From Anaeramoeba ignava (taxonomy: Eukaryota; Metamonada; Anaeramoebidae): a stretch of DNA of 64,000 nt. Below the pieces are notes generated by a model. It saw only the letters and a program-made list of their open reading frames with translations, did no database searches and was not told the origin of the DNA. The stretch's first letter is position 1, and every line of letters starts with the position of its first letter. Both the position numbers and the translations under genes were made by a program. Below are positions 24,245 to 35,380 of this stretch, piece after piece. The stretch lies in assembly GCA_028826165.1 (NCBI GenBank), contig JAPDFW010000081.1, forward strand, positions 886,501 through 950,500, written 5' to 3'.

Positions 24245-25949
24245 ATGGATCAAACAAGAATTGAAGAAATTATTAATTTTGATAATGAAGAAGAACTTAA
24301 TGAATTAATAAAAAATAAATCAATAAAATTTCCAAAAGATTCATATCTAATAAATCAAGCAATCCAAAAAGATAAACCAAAATGTTTCCATTCTCTTTTA
24401 GAAGTTGCAGAAATTGAATTAAATTTTATAGATCAAAAAACCAATCTTTCTCCTTTGTCCTTATCGATTATCACGAAAAAGCAATCCTTTTTTCAGGATC
24501 TTCTCACAAAAGGGGCTGATCCTAATTTTCCAAATGAAAAGGGACGGACGCCTTTGATGTTTGCTTGTTTAATTGGTGCAAAATCATTTGTTGAGGCTCT
24601 TTTAAGAAACAAAATAAATTTATCGTTAAAAGACCGTCATGGATTCACAAACGTTCATATGGCTGTTTTGGCTTCATCTGGTACTACAAATTCCCTTGAT
24701 ATGCTTTATTCAAAAAATGCTTCTTTGAATGAAAAAGACAATCAAAATCGAACTCCTCTTCATTTGGCTGCTTATCTTGGTAAATTTCGTGCTGTAAGAT
24801 TTTTGATTTCTCATTTGCAAAATTTCAAAGAGGATCATCAAAATCTTTTACATTTATGTTGTATGTGTGGGAAGCTTAAATCAGAATGGATTTCAAGTGA
24901 ATTTGGAAGAAACAATTTAAATCAAAATCAAAATCAAAATCAAAATCAAAATCAAAATTTAAATGAAAATTTAAATGAAAATTTAAATTCAAATGAAAAT
25001 GAAAATTCAAATGAAAATTCAAATGAAAATCAAAATTCAAATGAAAATCAAAAATCAAAATCAAAATTCAAATGAAAATTTAAATCAAAATCAAAATCAA
25101 AATCAAAATCAAAATTTAAATCAAAATTCAAATGAAAATTCAAATGAAAATGAAAATGAAAATTCAAATCAAAATTCAAATGAAAATTTAAATCAAAATC
25201 AAAATCAAAATTTAAATCAAAATTTAAATCAAAATTCAAATGAAAATTCAAATGAAAATTTAAATTCAAATGAAAATTTAAATCAAAATTCAAATGAAAA
25301 TTTAAATCAAAATTCAAATCAAAATTCAAATGAAAATTTAAATCAAAATCAAAATCAAAATCAAAATCAAAATCAAAATTCAAATGAAAATTTAAATCAA
25401 AATCAAAATCAAAATCAAAATTTAAATCAAAATTCAAATGAAAATTCAAATGAAAATCAAAATCAAAATTCAAATGAAAATTTAAATCAAAATCAAAATC
25501 AAAATCAAAATTTAAATCAAAATCAAAATCAAAATCAAAATCAAATTAAAATCAAAATTCAAAATCCAAACATTATTTTATCAAGACTTAAAATTAGAAA
25601 TAGAATAAAAATTCTTGAGTTTCTTCTTGAACAAAAAATGAATATAAATTCATTTAATGAAGATGGAACAACACCACTTCATATTGCATGTACTGTTGGA
25701 TCACTTGAAATTACAAAATATTTAATAGAACATGGAGCAGATATTCATGCCAAAGATCTTCATAAAAATACTTGTTTAGAAAAAGCAGCTCAATTTGCTC
25801 ATTATAATATTGTATCTTATTTATTGAATCAAGGTGTTAAAGATAAAGAAAAAGCATTCCAAAAAGCAATTCGTTCTAGATCTTTTTTTCAAAATAAATG
25901 GAAATTTTCTGATCATTTATTTGAACAAACAATAGAACTTTTAAAATAA
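24245..25949 (+). CDS. Ankyrin-repeat protein with a long NQ/NE insertion
   Basis: About 567 residues in one exon, with one frame correction. N-terminal part (24245-24910): about five ankyrin repeats (GRTPLMFACLIGAKSFVEALL, QNRTPLHLAAYLGKFRAVRFL). The C-terminal part (25590-25949) has two to three more (GTTPLHIACTVGSLEITKYLI, NTCLEKAAQFAHYNIVSYLL). Between them lies a roughly 210-residue Asn/Gln/Glu/Ser tract that appears to sit inside one ankyrin repeat, after its first helix (NLLHLCCMCGK). The first frame ends at TGA 25073-25075; a 5-A run (25049-25053) instead of 4-A is the simplest cause, and the +1 frame continues to the stop. A protein-binding scaffold is inferred; no catalytic domain is seen. 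Confidence 0.8.
24918..25575 (+). repeat. Coding NQ/NEN/NSN tract of the ankyrin protein
   Basis: AATCAA, AATGAA, AATTCA and AATTTA hexamers mixed over about 650 bp. The ORFs seen on the minus strand and in the other plus frame are by-products. Confidence 0.85.
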
Positions 25950-26182
25950 TGAAAAATTAATAATGAAAAATTAACAATTAAATTACTTCTCATTTCTTTT
26001 TTTTCTTTTCATATTCTTCTTTCTTTTTTTTACTAATAAATTTAATTAAGAAAAGTATTCAATTTTGAAATAAATTTTTGAAAGAAAAAAAAACAAATCA
26101 ATTTTTTTGTTTATTTTTTATTTTTCATTTTATTTTTTTCATTTTTCTTCTTTTCTTCTTCTTTTCTTCTTCTTTGTTTTTG
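25950..26182. other. Intergenic T-rich region upstream of the SBBP/FN3 gene
   Basis: 233 bp of AT-rich sequence. The T-run element with central CAT occurs twice at about 26124-26152, 30-60 bp before the proposed start. Confidence 0.5.
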
Positions 26183-29100
26183 ATGCTTCAACAATTTTTA
26201 CTTTTTATTTTTTTAATTTACTTTGCTTTTTCTTTAAGTTAGTTTTTTAAAATTAAAATAAAAAAAAAAAATAAAAACAACAAAAATTATTATAAAAAAT
26301 TTTTCAAATAATGAAAAAGAATTGAAAAAAAATTTAAAAAGAATTTAAAAAGAATTCGGATTTCAATTTAATAATCTAATTTCAAATTAGCATTTTAATT
26401 TAATAATCTAATTTTAATTTTAATTTTAATTTTAATTTTAATTTAATAATTAATTTTAATTTTAATTTTAATTTTAATTTTAATTTTAATTTTAATTTTA
26501 ATTTTAATTTTTAATATTAATTTTAAATTTAATTTTAATTTTAAATATTAATTTTAATTTTAAATTTAAATTTTAATTCAAAATTAAAAGATGGGTTGTT
26601 CTATTCAAGTTTTCTTGGAGGAGAAGGTTACGATTATGGTGGTTCTATTATATATCATAAAGGGGATATAATTATTGTTGGAACAACAGAATCATATTTA
26701 ACTTTTCCATTTGCGAATGAAATCGACGATCAACGACCAGGAACGATGAAGATTTTCATTACCAGAATCAACGGAACAACACACGAGATGGTTTTTTCGA
26801 CATTATTTGGAGCGACATATCCATATGACATCTTAACATATGTATCACAAGCAGTAATTCGGGAAATTGACGATAGTATAGCTATTTGTGGATATTTATC
26901 AGGATCAGGTTTTCCTATTGTTAATCCTTATCAACAGGATTGGCAAGGATATCGGGATGGCTTTGTAACTGTTCTTTCGTTCGATGGACAGGAAGTTCTT
27001 TATAGCAGCAGCTTTGGTGATTTGGATGGCGAATTATTTTTTAGTATTGATTCTTTATCAGATGGAAGACTTGCTATTGGTGGTGCATTTTATTATAGTG
27101 ATTGGGAAATTTCAACAAATACGTTTTTGCTCTCCAACTTCGATTGAAAATGATGAAGGCTTTGTTTTTGTTTTGAATATTACTGCTGAGTATGATGAAC
27201 AAGTTGGATATATGACAAGATTTTGTACACCTTCAGGCGACGATACTTATGTTAAAAGTGTTTATGTTAAAAATGATATCATTTATGCAACTGGTTATTC
27301 AAATGCTGATTCTCTCAGTGTATTCCCCTCTGGTGGTCTCATAGAGACTAATCCAGGTCCTATTTCAGCTATCTTTTTTGTTTTTGAAGTAAATCCTCTG
27401 CAACGTTTATATGGTTCTTTTCTTGGTGGAAGCGGTACTGATTATGGATATACAGTTTTTGTTGATGATAATCAGAATACTTATATTTATGGTAAGCATA
27501 AAACAATTAAAATTAAAATTAAAATTCATTTATTAAATTTAAATTAAAATTAAAATTAAAATCAAAATTAAATTTAAAATTAAAATTAAAATTAAAATTA
27601 TAATTAAAATTAAAATTAAAATTAAAATTAAAATCAAAATTAAATTTAAAATTAAAATTAAAATTAAAATTAAAATTAAAATTAAAATCGAAATTAAATT
27701 TAAAATTAAAATTAAAATTAAAATTAAAATTAAAATTAAAATTTAAAATCAAAATTAAAATTAAATTTAAAATTAAAATTAAAATTAAAATTAAAATTTA
27801 ATTTAAAATTAAAATTAAAATTAAAATTAAAATCAAATTCAAAATCAAAATCAATATTAAAATTCATTTTAAAATTATAATTAATTTTTTTGTTAAAATA
27901 GGAACAACAAATTCAGACGATTTCAATGCATTTGGATTAATCACACCTGGCGTTATATATCCAAGTCATAGTAGTTTATACACATCTCTTTTTTTATTAG
28001 AATTTGATTCTAGTTTCAATCTTCTTCATGGAACATATTTCCCTGATGCAGATTACGATTGTTCGAGTTCCGTATCTGTTGATGGTATTCGAACAACAGT
28101 AGATGACAAAATAGTAATGATGGGGATGACATCATGCAGTCACAGCTCAAAATATTTCCCAACAACATCAGATGCATTCCAACCAGAACGGCGGTCATCA
28201 ACAGGATTTTACGAAGGATTTGTTGTGATATTAGAAGATGATTTCTCGTCTGTTATTTATGGTTCATTTGTAGGCGAAAACAACTTGAATTACGGAATGG
28301 ATATTGATCCAGCAGGAAATATCTTTTTGACAGGCTTCACATCATCTCAGGGATTCCCAACAACGCCTGATGCGCTTCAAGCATCTTTCCAAGGAGGCAC
28401 TCAGGATGGATTTTTCGTGATTGCTGGTGGGATATATTGTTCATACGGTTACTTCAATCAATCATGTAATTGCACCGCTTGCAGTCCAGGCACATACTCA
28501 AATTCAATGAATTCATCATCATGTACTTTGTGCGATTACAACCAGTTCCAAAATGCTTCTGCTGCCGATTCTTGCTATACATGTGAGGATGGTGCAATAA
28601 CCCTTCAACAGGGATCAACATCCTCATCAGACTGTGTTTTCATCGGCGCTCCTAATAGAATCACCCAAATCAGTCTAACATTCACAAATCAAAGCGTTAT
28701 TGTTGACTGGGAAGCCCCGTATGATGGCGGTCTTCCGATCACGAATTATACCCTTAATATCTCTCATGAAGGAATTCTTGTTCATTCTTACGAAGGAATT
28801 TTAGACACTTATTATCAAATCGATAATCTTTCTTCCTTAACAAATTATTCGGTTGAAATTGTCGGTTTTAATGCCAACGGAATGGGGAATATTTCTTTTC
28901 CTGTCAACGGAACAACATCTGGTGTTCCTGGAAATATCACTGTTATTAATGCAACACAAACACAAAAATCCGCGTATATTTTCTGGGATGAACCAACCAC
29001 AAACGGAGGAGAAATTGAGTTGTATTACCTCGAATCAACACCGACTATTGATGGTTTGGACATGTTTTGTACTCAAACTAATTTCACAATTGTTTTGGAT

Positions 29101-29910
29101 ACTCTTCCTTCAAGCACTACATTCAACATCTCTGTCAAAGCACGTAATGTTTATGGAAACGGATCATTTGGCGATCAAGTGGCCTCTTTCACAACACCTT
29201 CTGGTCAAGTTCCTGGTTTGATTTATGATATTTGGATCAACGCAGAATACCACAAGTTTACAAACATTCCTCACTTGGGATAAACCGTTGGAGCATGGGA
29301 GCCCAATTCAACTCTATGAGGTTTCCTTTTCGCCTTTGATTTCAGGAGGAAATGTCAACACAACACTTACAAATTTAACTGTCGAACAATCCTTACTCCA
29401 AAATGCTCAAGAATATCAAGTCAAAATTAGAGCAATGAATGCTATCGGTTTTGGATTATTTGGGATTATCTTCGATTTCGTCTCTTTTGGATATCCTGAT
29501 AAAGTCAAAGATATTCAGATCTTAATAGGAATTGATTTCGTTTATGTTTCTTGTGACTCTCCAAATGATAACGGTGTTAATATCGATCGTTTTGATATGG
29601 AAACATATCCCTCAATTGCTCAATTAAGTGGATCAAGTTGTGAATTTTCTATTCCTATTGGTGATTTTGAAACAGATTTAGGTTATCAAATAAAAATAAG
29701 AGCACACAATGATCTTGGAGAAGGTGAATGGAGTGAATATGAGACCTTCTATTTATGTAAGATTCTATTTTAATTTTAAATATAATTTTAAATATAATTA
29801 TAATTTTAATTTTGATTTCTATTTTTATTTCAATTATTTTAGCTGGTGTTGAATCTCTTGCTTTTTCAACTTTGATTATTTTAGGATTAATTCTTCTTTC
29901 TTTTCTTTAA
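26183..29910 (+). CDS. Secreted, probably GPI-anchored SBBP beta-propeller / GCC2-GCC3 / FN3 protein
   Basis: Exons 26183-26237 (signal peptide MLQQFLLFIFLIYFAFSL), 26591-27491, 27902-29756 and 29843-29910; about 958 residues. After the signal peptide come SBBP-type propeller repeats (LFYSSFLGGEGYDYGGSI, GYLSGSGFP, YGSFVGENNLNYGMDI, GNIFLTGFTSSQGFP), a Cys-rich GCC2/GCC3 ephrin-receptor-like module (SPGTYSNSMNSSSCTLC), three to four fibronectin type III domains (IVDWEAPYDGG, YIFWDEPTTNGG, FLTWDKPLEHGSP), then a hydrophobic C-terminus without basic residues (STLIILGLILLSFL), as in GPI signals. Many NxS/T sites. One-base frame breaks occur near 27125-27147 and near 29230; FN3 homology resumes before the stop at the second. 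SBBP repeats are common in bacteria. Adhesion or prey recognition is inferred. Confidence 0.85.
26238..26590. repeat. Intron repeat, TTTTAA unit
   Basis: Intron 1 of the SBBP/FN3 gene. From 26385 to 26580 it is (TTTTAA)n. The donor is GTTAGT at 26238 and the acceptor AAAAG at 26590; phase 1 joins the signal peptide to the first propeller strand. Confidence 0.7.
27492..27901. repeat. Intron repeat, AAATTA unit
   Basis: Intron 2 of the SBBP/FN3 gene, 410 bp of AAAATTAAAATTAAA with sparse TCAAAA variants; donor GTAAGC, acceptor AAATAG. Confidence 0.85.
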
Positions 29911-30165
29911 AACAACAACAAAAACTTTTGTTATTTTTCTCTCATTCTTTTTTTTTTTTGTTCTCTTTTTTTTTGATTTGATTTGATTTGATTTGATTTG
30001 ATTTGATTTGATTTCATTGATCCAAAAAATAAAATCAAAGTGAAACTTTATGATAAAAATTTTAATTTCAATAAAAATAAAAATATTTTGGATTGAATTT
30101 GAAATTTTATTAAAATTGAATTTGGATTTGAATTTGATTTTGAATTTGAAATTGAATTTGGATTT

Positions 30166-30726
30166 TTAGTTCTGTTTTTGTTTTTTAATTCCAAAAATTT
30201 TTAATTTAGATTCAATTATTTTAAAATAATTTTCAATAAATTTTTCAATATCAAAATCAAATTCTAATGAATCAAAAACTGTCCAAACAAGAGAATGAAA
30301 AAAAGATCCAACAGCAAATAATAAGGAAGTTGTTGATAAAAGATTATATCTTGGTGAAATAAATTGATAAACAATAACCCAAAATAATGCATAAATCCAA
30401 ATAAAATTTTTAGTAAATTTTGAATATTTTTGTTTAATAATTTCTTTTTTTTCATTTAAATTTGAAGGAATTGATAAAAAAATTGCTGGCATTTTCAAAA
30501 AAATAAACATAGGATTTATAGTAGGTGTAAATGGAGTTATTAAAATTAGGAAAGAAGCAATTAATAAACGAAATATAAAAAATAATTGCAATAATGATAA
30601 ATTTTTGCATTTAATTAATGGTTCAATTTTTTCTGAAATAATTTCTATTTTATAAAACAAATAAAATTAATAAAATATAAATACAAATAAAATTTTTAAG
30701 AAATATTTACTTTTTATTTGATCCAT
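30166..30726 (-). CDS. Small multi-spanning membrane protein, copy A
   Basis: Exons 30726-30711 (MDQIK) and 30644-30166; 164 residues. Four hydrophobic segments are visible (LLQLFFIFRLLIASFLILIT, MFIFLKMPAIFLSI, FIWIYALFWVIVYQFI, LLSTTSLLFAVGSFFHSLVW), then an acidic and a lysine-rich tail. I do not recognise a family. A copy more than 99% identical lies at 32828-33388; the two differ by two conservative coding changes (Val/Leu, Val/Ile). The tiny 16-nt first exon and its intron are conserved in both, which supports the gene model. Confidence 0.65.
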
Positions 30727-30813
30727 TTCTTTTGTTTTTAAAAAAAAAAATGAAAAAATAATTTTGGAAAATTTAATTTATAATTTCCTTTTTTTAAAAA
30801 AAATAATTTTAAA

Positions 30814-32045
30814 TCAAATCAAATTTGGTTGTAAAGAATCAGTCTGATAAACTTCATTTAAGGCTTTATTCAGAACTTTTTCAAGTCGATCTATTGGAAT
30901 GTAGAAGTTATCTCCTTCAAAAATAGCATAATCTCTCCAATATTCACAACCAGTTGTATGAGCAATCCAATAAAAAATAGCATCTGTTTTAAGATGAGCA
31001 GTATGTAAAAATTCGATAACAATTGGATATGATAAACTAAATAATAAATTGTAAAAAGCTCCTCCATGCAATCCAATTACAATTTTCGCATTTGAGAAGT
31101 ATTTAACTAATTCTTTTAAATCTTGATGTTCTTTGTGTGAAAAAATTTGGAATTTGTCTCCAAATCTTTTCCGTAAATAATTTTCAACTTCTTCGTTATT
31201 TAAAACACTTCTTTTATTTAGAGTATTAACTCTTGGTAAATAAACGATATTTTCTGGATTTGGATTTCGGAATTGTTCATAACTGTCATTTTCGAAAATA
31301 AATCGAAGTAAAAATTCTTTGATTTCTGGAAGTTTTCTAACATTTTCCCATGGTAATTCACAAGGCGTAAGTAAAAGATCTGCCTTGTAATATAGCGTAT
31401 TTTCTAAGAATTCAATACTAACATTGAAATCTTTTTTAATAAATTCCCAAAATTTATAAACAATAGCATCTCTTGGTTTTTTTGCAACAAAAGACCATCC
31501 TTGATCTTTGATAAGAGGTCTTATTTGCAAAAGAACACTAGCGCATCTATCGATCCAATGCTGGAATTCATTACTCCATTCGGTATTTACAAGCGCAACT
31601 TTGTCAAAATGTCTTGGTTTTTCAAATATTTCAGCAAGGATTCGAAGTTTATAAGGTGGTCGACAATTGGCTGGACGCATGAAAAGCATATCTGAGTAAA
31701 GATTAATACTTCCATACATTATTTTTGTGTAATTGAAGTGCGCTTTTCTTTCATTTTTGTCTATTACTTGGTGATATCTTTTTTTCTCATATTTTATAAA
31801 TTTATTAAATGATTCTTCGTCTAAAAAATGTGGAGTATCTAATGTGAATGGTTGATAAAAAATTTCGAATTTGATTTGATTTTCCGAAATGATTTCTTTC
31901 GTTATTGTTGGTTGTATTCCGTGTCCTGGATCATTTATAAATTTTGAATCTTTTTCATTTTGAACTGCAAATGGGTTTTGATATTCAGAAAAAAGTTTTT
32001 CAAAGTCGAAATCCGAAACATTATAACGACCAGACCCTTTATAAT
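30814..32045 (-). CDS. Glycosyltransferase, GT61/DUF563-like
   Basis: About 409 residues in one open exon. The family core is seen near the C-terminus: FSNAKIVIGLHGGAFYNLLF followed by YPIVIEF, matching the conserved (A/K)xVxGxHGAxLxN...ViE pattern of GT61 enzymes (EOGT, plant xylosyl/arabinosyl transferases). Upstream are NTLNKRSVLN and FSHKEHQDLKELV, the usual helical lead-in. No signal anchor is visible. The 5' end is uncertain: the open frame begins after AAAAG at 32046, and no in-frame ATG is found in the repeat-rich 700 bp upstream. ATG at 32053 is one base out of frame, so either a frame slip or a missing first exon is possible. Sugar transfer onto proteins or glycans is inferred. Confidence 0.7.
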
Positions 32046-32827
32046 CTTTTCATATTTTTTTTTCCAAAATTAAATATAAAATTAATTATAAAATATAAAA
32101 TTATTTATTAAATTAATTATAAAATTATTTATAAAATTAAATATAAAATTATTTATAAAATTATTTATAAAATTATTTATTAAATTATTTATAAAATTAT
32201 TTATAAAATTAAATATAAAATTATTTATAAAATTATTTATAAAATTAAATATAAAATTATTTATAAAATTATTTATAAAATTATTAAATTATTTATAAAA
32301 TTATTAATAAAATTTTTTGCTTTAAAAATATTGTTTTTGTTTATAAATGAAACAAAAATAAAAAAGCAAAACTAAAAATGAAAATTAAAACTTTATATCG
32401 TAAAAATATTAATAAAAATTTTTCAAAAGATTAAAAATGTGGTTTTATTTATAAATTATCAAAAACAAATAAAATTAATAAAAAATAAAATTTATAAAAA
32501 TTTATAAAATCAAATCAAAAATCTAAAGTAAAGTTTTAGAAAAATGAAAAAAATCAAAAATAGTTTTTAGATTAAGAAGGTTTTTATCCAATTTTTAAAA
32601 AAAATAACAAATAAATAAAAATAACAAATCAAAAAGTATTTAAGTTTGAAAAATGATTTTAAAAAAATTTTTGATTTTGAATTTTTTGAAATTTAAATTG
32701 AAATCAAAAATTTGAAGTTTGAGATTTTTAAAATGAATTTGAAATTGAAATTGAAATTGAATTTGAATTTGAGATTTTATTAAAATTGATTTGGATTTGA
32801 ATTTGATTTTGAATTTGAATTTGATTT
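32046..32827. repeat. Repeat-rich gap between the glycosyltransferase and membrane-protein copy B
   Basis: 32065-32315 is an ATTTATAAAATT repeat. 32320-32760 is non-repetitive AT-rich sequence without a credible ORF or minus-strand ATG. From about 32765 the left arm of the duplicated segment begins. Confidence 0.7.
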
Positions 32828-33388
32828 TTAGTTCTGTTTTTGTTTTTTAATTCCAAAAATTTTTAATTTAGATTCAATTATTTTAAAATAATTTTCAATA
32901 AATTTTTCAATATCAAAATCAAATTCTAATGAATCAAAAACTGTCCAAAGAAGAGAATGAAAAAAAGATCCAACAGCAAATAATAAGGAAGTTGTTGATA
33001 AAAGATTATATCTTGGTGAAATAAATTGATAAACAATAATCCAAAATAATGCATAAATCCAAATAAAATTTTTAGTAAATTTTGAATATTTTTGTTTAAT
33101 AATTTCTTTTTTTTCATTTAAATTTGAAGGAATTGATAAAAAAATTGCTGGCATTTTCAAAAAAATAAACATAGGATTTATAGTAGGTGTAAATGGAGTT
33201 ATTAAAATTAGGAAAGAAGCAATTAATAAACGAAATATAAAAAATAATTGCAATAATGATAAATTTTTGCATTTAATTAATGGTTCAATTTTTTCTGAAA
33301 TAATTTCTATTTTTAAAAACAAATAAAATTAATAAAATATAAATACAAATAAAATTTTTAAGAAATATTTACTTTTTATTTGATCCAT
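32828..33388 (-). CDS. Small multi-spanning membrane protein, copy B
   Basis: Exons 33388-33373 and 33306-32828; 164 residues. Same gene structure and nearly the same sequence as copy A (30166-30726), with Leu and Ile where copy A has two Val. The duplicated block extends on both sides (about 32765-33425 against 30095-30765). The promoter element upstream is copied too. Divergent to the NMNAT gene, 97 bp apart. Confidence 0.65.
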
Positions 33389-33485
33389 TTCTTTTGTTTT
33401 TAAAAAAAAAAATGAAAAAATAATTTTTAATTTTTTTCCTTTTTTTCAATTTTCATTTTTTTCTTTTTTGATTTATTTTTAAATT

Positions 33486-35166
33486 ATGGATCTTTATCAA
33501 TATAAATTTCCACAAAATAAACTTCAGTTTAATAAAATTATTCCTCAAAAAGATAGTTATATTCTTGTTTTGTTTGGGTCTTTTAATCCACCAACAATCG
33601 CACATTTAAGAAGTTTAGAATCCATTTCAAATTTTTTTAAATCAAAAGATAAAAATGTAATTGGAGGATATCTTTCACCAGTTAATACATTATATACTCA
33701 AAAAAACCTAGAATCAGAAAAACATCGAGCAAGTATCAAAATCAAAACGAGGATTAAATTATAAATAATATAAATAATATAAATAATATAAATAATATAA
33801 ATATTATAAATAATATAAATAATATAAATAATATAAATAATATAAATAATATAAATAATATAAATAATAAATAATATAAATATTATAAATAATATATAAA
33901 TATTATATAAAATAATATAAATAAATAAATAAATAAATAAATAAAATATAAATAAAATATTAATAAATAATATAAATAACATAAAATATATATAAAATAA
34001 TATAAATAATATAAATAAAATAATATAAATAATATAAATAATATAAATAAATAAAATAATATAATAAAAATATTAAACAAAATAAACACAAATATAAATA
34101 ATATAAATAATATAAATAATATAAATAATATAAATAATATAAATAATATAAATAATATAAATAATATAAATAATTACAAATAATATAAATAATATAAATA
34201 ATATAAATATTATAAATAATATAAATAATATAAATAATATAAATAATATAAAATAAAATAATATAAATAATATAAATAAAAAAAATAAATATAAAAATAA
34301 AAAATATATAAAATAATATAAAATATATAAATAATATAAATAATATAAATAATATAAATATTATAAATAATATAAAATATAAAATATTATAAATATTATA
34401 AATAATATAAATAATATAAATATTATAAATAATATAAATATTATAAATATTATAAATAATATAAATAATATAAATAATATAAATAATATAAATAATATAA
34501 ATAATATAAATAATATAAATATTCAAATTTATAATTTAAATTCTAATCCAATTTTAAATCCAATTTTAAAATCAAAAAGCAATGTGCGACCTTGCAACAA
34601 GTTCTTCTTCTTGGATTATGGTAGATAAATGGGAATGCACAAGAAAATCTTATGTAAGAACATTCACTGCATTGGAACATTTTAAAGACGAAATTGATTC
34701 CTTAATGAAAAAAAAGAAAATCAAAACAAATATCAAGATTCCATATCTTTGTGGACAAGATATTATAGATTCTATGATTGAACCCAATGGTTTTTGGGTC
34801 GAAGAACGAGTATTTATTAATCAAACATGATATTTTGTTGTTTAATTTTTATAATTTTTAACTTGAATCAAAATCTAACTTAAATTCTCTGTTTTCTGTT
34901 AATTTGTTATTAAGGTTCTTCGAATGATTTCAAAATTTGGATTAATTGTTGTACAAAGAGAAGATCCTTTACCATCAAAAAAACTTGAACAAAAAATAAA
35001 ATCAACTTTTTTGAATGATGTTAAAGATAAGATTGAAATTTGTGAATCACCAGTTGAAAGTTCAACACTTGCCCGTTCATTAATTAAAAAAAATCTATCA
35101 GCAAAATATTTACTTGCTGATCCAGTGATCGATTACATCAAGCGCAACCAATTATATAGATTATAA
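33486..35166 (+). CDS. Nicotinamide mononucleotide adenylyltransferase (NMNAT)
   Basis: Exons 33486-33732, 34580-34809 and 34915-35166; 242 residues. ATP-binding motif GSFNPPTIAHLR (GxFxPxTxxHL type), GGYLSPVNTLY, KHRATMCDLA across the exon 1/2 junction, SSWIMVDKWEC, LCGQDIIDSM, FGLIVVQRED and the SSTLARSLI/YLLADPVIDYI end, matching the ISSTxIR and VxxYI motifs. It makes NAD+ from NMN and ATP. No targeting sequence is seen. Intron 1 is 847 bp of ATAAATAAT repeat, the other is 105 bp. Confidence 0.92.
33733..34579. repeat. Intron repeat, ATAATATAA unit
   Basis: Intron 1 of NMNAT. From 33760 to 34520 it is (AATATAAAT)n with local ATAAATAAATA and ATTATAA patches. Confidence 0.88.
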
Positions 35167-35380
35167 TTATTTGAATTTAATAATAATAATAACTTTACTC
35201 ATTCAAAAAAAAAAACAAAAACAAATTTTTTTTTTTTCTCTTTAGTTTCTTTTACAAAAAATTTCGATTTTGAAAGAAGAAAGAAGAAAGAAGAATCAAA
35301 CAAAAACATTTTTTTTATTTCATTTTCTTTTTTCCATTTTTCATTTCCAATTTTTCGTTTTCAATTTGTTTTTAAAAAAA

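Noticed and set aside
31501-31695. Plus-strand ORF within the glycosyltransferase gene
   Set aside because: Antisense shadow of a conserved coding exon.
33698-34526. Minus-strand IYIIYIIY ORFs
   Set aside because: Translation of the ATAAATAAT repeat in NMNAT intron 1.
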